This document shows, one piece after another, positions 57,314 through 64,000 of a stretch of 64,000 nucleotides of DNA; the stretch's first letter is position 1; every line of letters starts with the position of its first letter. Position numbers and translations under genes: made by a program. This DNA is from Lumnitzera littorea (taxonomy: Eukaryota; Streptophyta; Magnoliopsida; Myrtales; Combretaceae), in assembly GCA_024138015.1 (NCBI GenBank), contig JAMXBB010000011.1:68721885-68785884 (forward strand), given 5' to 3'. The notes beneath the pieces were generated by a model. The model saw only the letters and a program-made list of their open reading frames with translations, had not been told where the DNA came from and did no database searches.

Positions 57314-59593
57314 GAAAAATGATACAATTTTAAATCCTGTTGCTCCGCTATAATCACCAAGAAAATATTAAACAGCGGATTGATGGGAAAAAAAAAAAAA
57401 AGCGAAAAGAAAAAAGTCCCAGGGGAAAGGATCACAGGAACAAACTAAAAACACAGTGAATTAAAAACTTTTCAAGAGAAAGTGAAGTCAAGATTTACCT
57501 ATATACAGCTCACACTTTACATATAAACAGTTGAAAGATATGATAACGATGCTGTCTGAAGCAGGAAAAGCAGAAACTTTAAGAAGAAATAAATGATAAT
57601 TAGCAAGAGAATTGATTACAAAAAGGACACATAAGACTCTGAGACCAAACTTTCATTTTGTTCACACTTCACACCTGCAACAGCTCACAGTAACATGTAT
57701 AACATTGATATGTATTCTTTTGCCTTTTTAATTTTAACTTTCTAAATACAGTAAATAAGAAGGGAAAAAGATGATTTACGACATAAATTTTAATTTGATA
57801 TGAACGGTTTTAGTCTAGTTATTATAGTAAAATAATTTGCTGTTGTCAGCATATAATGGGAATCCTCTCATAAATATGATTGATTATTATTTCATCAACA
57901 CTATAAATATAAACCTTTTCCCTATATTAGCACGAATTGAATCAAAATGATATAATTTAAGTAAGTAGTCAATTGAGCTTCTAATTTTAAGTTTAAGTTA
58001 AGTTTATAATGATATCATTTTAGGGAACTCAAACTCGATTTAGTTATGTTGATTTATCTATAAAACCAAAAAGAAAAATTAATTAGAATAGCATTTATAC
58101 TCAAACTCTTCTTGAGCTCAATTAGATTTACAAACTAATTGAAGTATATATTATAAAGTTTATACTTAACTTAATAAATTATTCGAATAATTGAGACTTA
58201 AATAGATTATTATCAAATCAAATCAAACCTAACTTAAATAGTTTATATATAGGTCTAGGCACCGTAATCGCTATTAATTCCCATCCTAATTGTCCTTGCT
58301 CCTGCCTGCATTTTATATTCATCTTTGGGGGCCCCGGGAGGTGGGAACGCACAAAATGGTCAACAACACAACTATCCTCTATATTTTGTTTCGTTCAAAG
58401 AGAGCTTTTAGGTTGAAATTAAAAACACAAGACACATTCTTGAGATCTTTCTAGGTTACTTTTGCCATCATAGCACGACTATCATCACAACTAATCCATG
58501 TTCCAAAACTCCGAAGCCCGTGATTATGCTAAAGAAATTTTGAAAATTATGAGTATTCTTGCTTTTTTGTAAATAATAAATGCACGTGCTCTTTTCTGTG
58601 GGAACACTCTTATCGTTTTTTCTTTTGTTTTGTTTTGTTTTTTTTTTTTTTTTCCTCCATACTATCAATATCAGATAGTCGGAGTCAAAAATATTATGAC
58701 GTCCGACGTCCAGTCCATAGGCCACATAAGATTGTGATGATGTGAAGAAAGAAATTATGCAATGCTCTGATTCAATGGTCCTGATTTATCAAGCTTTTCA
58801 GGAGGAAATTTTACGCGGTGATTAGACAAGTATGATGAGACCGTCAATATTTGATACCATGTTGTAAATATTCTGGAGGAGATGCTTTCTTACAATTATT
58901 TGTTGCAAGTGACGGTGAAGAGATAATAGCTATTAATTTTAATAATAATAAGAAATACGAATGAAAATTTAAGAATAACTTTTACTTTTTGAATAATTAT
59001 TAAAGGTGAGTAAGTATATAGTGAATAGAATATACAAGATTTTATCTATATCTTATCATATAGCTATAGTTTTCTAAATTTTTATACTTGAAACATATTA
59101 TGTGATATTTTAGAATTACTCTATACCTTACTCTACAAATTCTACAAGATATAGGATATTCTGTGGAACCTATAATTTTTTTCTTTATCTTCCTTCAAAA
59201 CTTTGTATTAGATACATAATTGATATTAAAATCATAACTATACTATTGGTAGATCCACCAACAATAATATGTATAGGTTGCAACATATCTTGAGGGAAGA
59301 TAATATAGAACTTTGATAGGAAAAATAGAAAATGTTTTCGTTGCTGGAAATGTTAAAACTCTTAATTGAGTTGTGTTTAAATTTTTTTTGTTAAATTATC
59401 AAAATAATTTTTTTACACATTATAAGATTATTATACATAGTATATAAAAACTACATGCGAGTAATTCTAATATAATATATCGAATAATAAGTTAAGAATT
59501 AAGATATTTTTAATATTTCACTAGATTAAAATTAGTAAAAAAGGAATAAAGATGAAAAAAAAAAGATAATAAAAGAAGAGAGAAGTTTTTATT

Positions 59594-59614
59594 AGAAGAA
59601 GAAGAAGAAGAAGA
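59594..59614. repeat. (GAA)n microsatellite
   Basis: About seven GAA triplets in a row, followed by GAGG. Confidence 0.9.
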
Positions 59615-61228
59615 GGGACTAAATATTAGATATAAATTATGTTATAGCTTAAGGGTTTTTATTATCAGTTTGGTTTTTATTGTTATTTTCTTTAAAACTG
59701 AAATCGAAAAAGTAATAGTATTACTTTTTTATTTATTAATATTATTTAATTATTGTTACAATATAAATATGGGGTACCATAAAACCTTTACTCCGTATAC
59801 ATTGAAGTACATATTCTAGGGTGGGATATGATATTCTAATTTTATACTCGTATCTTATTTTGTAAGAATAGGTTCTAAGAAACTATTATTCGAAACTGAT
59901 TTTGAGACTCTTATTATCCACTCAGAGTAAAGTAGGGTTTAAATGAATATCTTATATGATAAGATTATCTTCTCACCCCTAATAATAACTATTAGTAGTG
60001 ATAATTTTAATAATCATCATAACGAATACAAATGAAAAGTTACAAATGACTTAGCATTTTTTAATGCCGAGATCACTTTTTCCATTTTTTATGATATTCT
60101 CCGTGATGATTAAATACTATAATCAATATCGCTGTGCCATTGGTCTTCTATCATCATTTGTTAACCGTAACCTCTTTAAAATTATTATAATAATATTTGA
60201 TACTATAAAGACTACCGTTATAATAAATCTCAAAAGACTTTCAAAAAAATATCTTTTGCGAAATAAATGCACCTAGTCAGTATTTGGGATCTCAAATCCT
60301 AGAGTTTGATTTAACGCTTCAAACTCTCTCCTTTTGTTTGCTTTTTTTTTTTTTACTTGAATTTCTCGAATTTAAATCGAAAATCATAACACAACTTAAG
60401 CAAGTATAACTAGAAGGTGAAAATAAAGAAAGATGATAAGGAGAAGATCTGACTCCAAGATCTATAGATATGCCTAGCACCTAAGTTCTCATTTCCAGCT
60501 TTATCAGCTTGAATATTCGGAATCTACTAAGATAAAAAAAGAATTCCTTTACACTGAATTCTTCTATCTTGCATAATCTTTTTGTCATTTGGTGTACTTT
60601 AATTTTTAATGAAAATATGTATACTCCTCAGGCGGAGTACTTCTAAATTTACAGTACCCTCGAGGGAAAAAAAAATTTCAGTTGGCTTTGCATGTTGCTT
60701 TTTATGTCACCAAGTTATAAAAATATTATATTGGATTTGTGAGTGGATTATTATTCTTTGTTCCAAAGACCGAGAGAGATGGTTATGATGCATGCACGTC
60801 CTAAAAGTGCGGTCAAAAGTGCTAGAACCCTTTTCCACATGGCCTACACATAGACTTGTTGGACATTCCATGTAAGTTCGTTAGAGTCGAAAATGGAAAT
60901 AATATGGAAAGAAGACATATATAGTTAAGTTAGTTAACACAAGATCCGATATGTAAAAATTGTGTGTTCTTTTGAATCACGGACGACGACTCTTTATGAT
61001 CTTAAAGAATGAATTTCTCTTTTTGCGACTATTTGCCGACTAAATAGTTTACCTTTTGGGATGTTGGGATGAGGAAAAAGAGAGGAGTAGATATTACATT
61101 TATTTATAGTTACTTGTTTAACAAGGTTTTCTCAGGCCATCCGCATTGCAAGTTGCCCGGCGCAACTTTTCAGAATGCAAACAACTCGGACCGGGTTCTT
61201 CAGAATTGACGTGAGGTGCTTAAACTTT

Positions 61229-61255
61229 GTCCGGTGCTTGTCAGAGCACCCGGAC
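61229..61255. other. Short GC-rich inverted repeat
   Basis: GTCCGGTGCT, a 6-base loop, and AGCACCCGGAC form a stem with one bulged base. It lies in a GC-richer island (about 61130-61260) within AT-rich DNA and is followed by a T run at 61269-61279, so it looks like a terminator but there is no gene to end. It may be a MITE remnant. Confidence 0.5.
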
Positions 61256-62057
61256 TTTTGGTTTAAACTTTTTTTTTTTCTTTTAATTATCATAAGATTA
61301 CAGCCATTTTCCATTATAATCCAACAACCTATTCCTTTAATTTCTTAAAATACTTATTTATGCACCTCCCATAAATAATATAAAACATCTTAAAAAATTG
61401 ATTTAAGAATTTTAAGAATAAAATGAGAAGTTTCTTACAAGTTAAAACTATTAAAATATTGATATAATATTTAAGAATTCAAAATGGAGTATCCAAAATG
61501 GAAACGGTATCCTTAAAATCACAACTAGCCACTGAGGAATGTAAATTTGCCAAACTTTCTTAATTAATCCAAACCTCTTTTTAAGTGTTTAACCAGTATT
61601 TCTATAGCGAGAATTTTCTGGCCATATTCCGCTCTTTTTATTGGACTATTAGCAGTTGTGATTTTAAACATGTCTAAACGGAACATGTTCTGGTCACCAT
61701 TTAATGCTTGGGATTTGGGTTTTCTAGTTATAGTTAAGATGAAGCATTTAGCTTCTATGATGGGGAAATATGGTTTACTGATTGTGGTAGTTGCCGGTTG
61801 CATTTGGACTAGATATATACATATGCATACATATATATATGTTTGTTGTTTTGAAAAACATAATTCAAATATATACTTTTGTTATTATTTTTTAAATTTC
61901 CATTAACACTGATGTCAAATCATGCATCAGGCTTATAGGGTTGTCGGTAGACACATTTGTCCCAATTATGGTCAAATTTATGATCCCATGCTTAGGGTTA
62001 GAAAGGCAGTATCCGTGGAATGAGGTCCTCAAAGCAACAATATCCAGAGAACACTAA

Positions 62058-62255
62058 TCTTTCAGCTTGGTCTTTCTAAGTTCATCCTTCTTTCTAAACA
62101 CCAATTAGCTAGAGGGATTAGACCTTTGTTGCTCTTCATCTAGTACATGAACTACATGCTCTCTCTGAGCAGCTTTAGAAGTTTCCTCGGCAAATTGGTT
62201 TCAAGGTTGCCTTTTAGTCTTTGTACGCATTTCTTTTAGCTCCTCATCATTCTTT
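62058..62255 (-). pseudogene. Unrecognised coding-like stretch, charged
   Basis: On the minus strand one frame reads DEELKEMRTKTKRQ, a stop-containing joint, NQFAEETSKAAQREHVVHVL, DEEQQRSNPSS, and then VFRKKDELRKTKLKD before a stop. The run of alternating lysine, glutamate and arginine looks like a helical or coiled-coil part of a real protein rather than random AT-rich DNA. I do not recognise the family. It might be an exon remnant of a host gene or an unknown part of a retroelement. Confidence 0.3.
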
Positions 62256-63491
62256 CTTCAACTTGGCACTTTAGTTCACTATAGGTATAACACCTATATT
62301 CTGAGTTACCCTTCTAGGTATAGATGTAGAGGACCACAACCAATTTAGAAGATTCATGACAGTAAGGCATGTGCTCCTTTTGTGCAAGTTAGAAACAAAC
62401 TAACATGCTATGGTTAGGAGTAAAAGGTTAAAGTAATGATATTTTCACCAACAACTCGAGTAACGAGTTTAGAATTGTAGTAGGATGTTAAAGATAAATT
62501 AGATTGGATGGAGTACACAATTAATTTTTAAAGAAAATATGACTATAGAATTTAGAATCTACTCGTGTGCATACTAGATGCAACATACACACACTCACAC
62601 ACATTCACCCTTATACACACAAACACTAACACATGTATGCAAATAGCATGTTATTTAAATTAAACAAAGAGACCATTCCCATAGAATAGCATGTTATCTC
62701 ATTTTTATTTTTTTTTCTATTTTTCTCTCTCTAAGTCTTTTATTTTATATTTATACCTTTCATTTAGGTTTTAGCTCAAATAGTAAAAATTATAAGGAAA
62801 ATTATATACTCCGCTTTATATTATCAATAATTTAAAATGAATTAAAATATTTAATTCTCTTTAATTCATTGCTTTTTTTTTTTTAAAGAAAAAAAGGGAA
62901 AAGATTTAGTTTCATTTTTACTTGTCCTTTTTCCCTATGTGTTAAATTATATATTATCGAAAATTTTTTATTAAAAAAGAACTCATTTTTTTTTTATTTT
63001 CATCATATATTTCAGGTTTTCAATATTTAATATAAGCATATCTATTGTTTTCTAAAGTTATTTTACATAGGTTATAAAAACTTATGTTTTTTTTTTTTTC
63101 GATTTTACGTTCCAATTCTATCGACTTTTTAGTGATTTTAGGTAAAATTGCAAGTTTTATAACCTTAAAAGTGACTAGTCAATTTGTTAAGGATGGGGTA
63201 GTCGGCAGTGTACAATGCTTTAGTTTCCAGTGAATAGCTTCTTTTACCTAATTTTACAAAATTTATTAAAAATAGTAAAAAAAATTGTATTTTGAAATAA
63301 ATTTAAGTGTAGGTTTAGGTGGTGAAATTTCATGCATAAAACTTGAAGTGTGTATATTACGTTTTTAAGAAACGGTATCGTTTAGAACTAAATTCAAAAA
63401 CCTTAATGGCATAGTTTTAGCCTAAATTTTTGTATGTGGACTCTTATCTACATTATATTAAACCTAGATGTTAAGAACTTAAGTTTTTGGC

Positions 63492-63526
<35 letters not shown>

Positions 63527-63750
63527 TTCTTTACGTCAACCCTATTTTTAAAGTAGAGGATTTATTGAATTTTTCCAACGAATTATTTGTTAATCTAAGG
63601 TAAAATGATTCTTGAAATTTATCTATGATGTAGGGGTCGATTTGGATGATATGTAACCTTGGTTCATTAGGTGATCGTTGATAGCAATTTAGTTAATATT
63701 TGACTTTATTAGCTATGTTGATAAATTATTCACATGAATATGACACACTA
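62256..63750. other. AT-rich interval without recognised gene
   Basis: Contains a CA-rich stretch at about 62580-62640, several T runs and a (TA)n run at 63494-63520. No gene is supported. Confidence 0.4.
63494..63520. repeat. (TA)n microsatellite
   Basis: An alternating TA run of about 27 bases. Confidence 0.95.
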
Positions 63751-64000
63751 TGTCACGCCCCGAACAAGAAGAGTCATAACAGTCCCGCCGTGTAAACTAA
63801 TCTAAGATAGAAGCTGACCTCACAGCTGCTATCGTAGACGCAGTTTACACAAGGCACACAACTCAACCAGCTTGAAACGTCTGTTCTGACATCTGTTAAT
63901 ATCCAAACCTGTGGTAGAGCTTTAACAAAATACTTGTTCTATACAATCTGTAGTTTAGTACTACAACAGTAATTATACAACATTTCACGTCCAAGGGTAA
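63751..64000 (-). repeat. Start of an LTR, Tekay-type family, continues beyond window
   Basis: TGTCACGCCCCGAACAAG at 63751 and the following 250 bases match 3702-3952 with roughly a dozen differences by eye, so the two are the closest LTR pair in the window. No primer binding site lies to its left (on the minus strand the sequence goes directly into TAGTGTGTCATATTC), so it is a solo LTR or a 3' LTR in minus sense. The left flank CACTA (63746-63750) would be the target duplication to look for past the window end. Confidence 0.9.

Larger units (their letters stand above)
57346..62057. other. AT-rich interval without recognised gene
   Basis: Contains a T-rich run at 58616-58654, a (GAA)n run at 59594-59614, a short hairpin at 61229 and a GC-richer island at 61130-61260. 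No exon, domain or repeat end could be supported. Confidence 0.4.

Noticed and set aside
61229..61255. Bacterial-type terminator (hairpin plus T run)
   Set aside because: The sequence is eukaryotic nuclear DNA with no gene upstream; kept only as an inverted repeat.

Overview
This is a stretch of nuclear DNA from a plant, most likely a dicot. It is strongly AT-rich, contains no intact gene, and is packed with plant-type transposable elements: a Ty3/gypsy chromovirus of Tekay/Del type, other gypsy and copia remnants, an L1-type LINE, a Tat/Ogre-like LTR region and MITEs. There is also a decayed copy of part of the plastid gene atpF. I see no tRNA, rRNA or CRISPR array. Every protein-coding match is broken by stops, frameshifts or insertions, and most key-residue losses I can read fit single C-to-T or G-to-A changes.

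Bases 1-14100: an LTR in + sense (1-2289, cut by the window edge) is followed by a copia gag fragment that is split by a 3.5-kb solo LTR (3702-7218, target duplication GGTAG). After a MITE candidate comes a minus-strand copia RT/RNase H pseudogene, split at its catalytic box by a 3.8-kb solo LTR (10166-13943, duplication ATAAA). Bases 14100-24300 are AT-rich and gene-free, with local tandem duplications of 124, 80 and about 320 bp and a possible LTR start at 22451.

Bases 24347-50155 are a nest that can be peeled layer by layer. A Tat/Ogre-like 3'UTR with 39-bp and 86-bp tandem repeats, a polypurine tract and an LTR (about 25398-27324) forms the substrate. A 5'-truncated LINE (27517-50147, duplication CCGATGGC) lies just beyond it. 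Inside the LINE sits a gag-protease-only gypsy element (28074-47355, minus). Inside that element's 3' LTR sit a solo LTR (28267-31242) and a nearly complete Tekay-type element (31901-44245, minus). Inside the Tekay element's extra 5' ORF sits another solo LTR of its own family (37940-40866, duplication GTTGT). The undisturbed sister LTR at 46402-47355 serves as an internal empty-site control for the two insertions into the 3' LTR.

Bases 50156-64000 are mostly AT-rich and unassigned. They hold a MITE with 9-bp target duplication and roughly 95-bp inverted ends (54794-55320), a second MITE candidate (about 53905-54238), the plastid atpF fragment (57128-57313, minus), an unrecognised coding-like stretch (about 62058-62255, minus), and the first 250 bases of another LTR (63751 to the window end), which closely matches the one at 3702.

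Nothing here works together as a pathway. The window reads as a record of heterochromatin-type turnover: nested insertion, LTR-LTR recombination leaving solo LTRs, and mutational decay. The most unusual items are the frame-preserving extra ORF upstream of gag in the Tekay element, the conserved ORF-like block inside its LTRs, and the fully reconstructable nest. Boundaries marked by target duplications are exact readings; coordinates of decayed coding regions are approximate.
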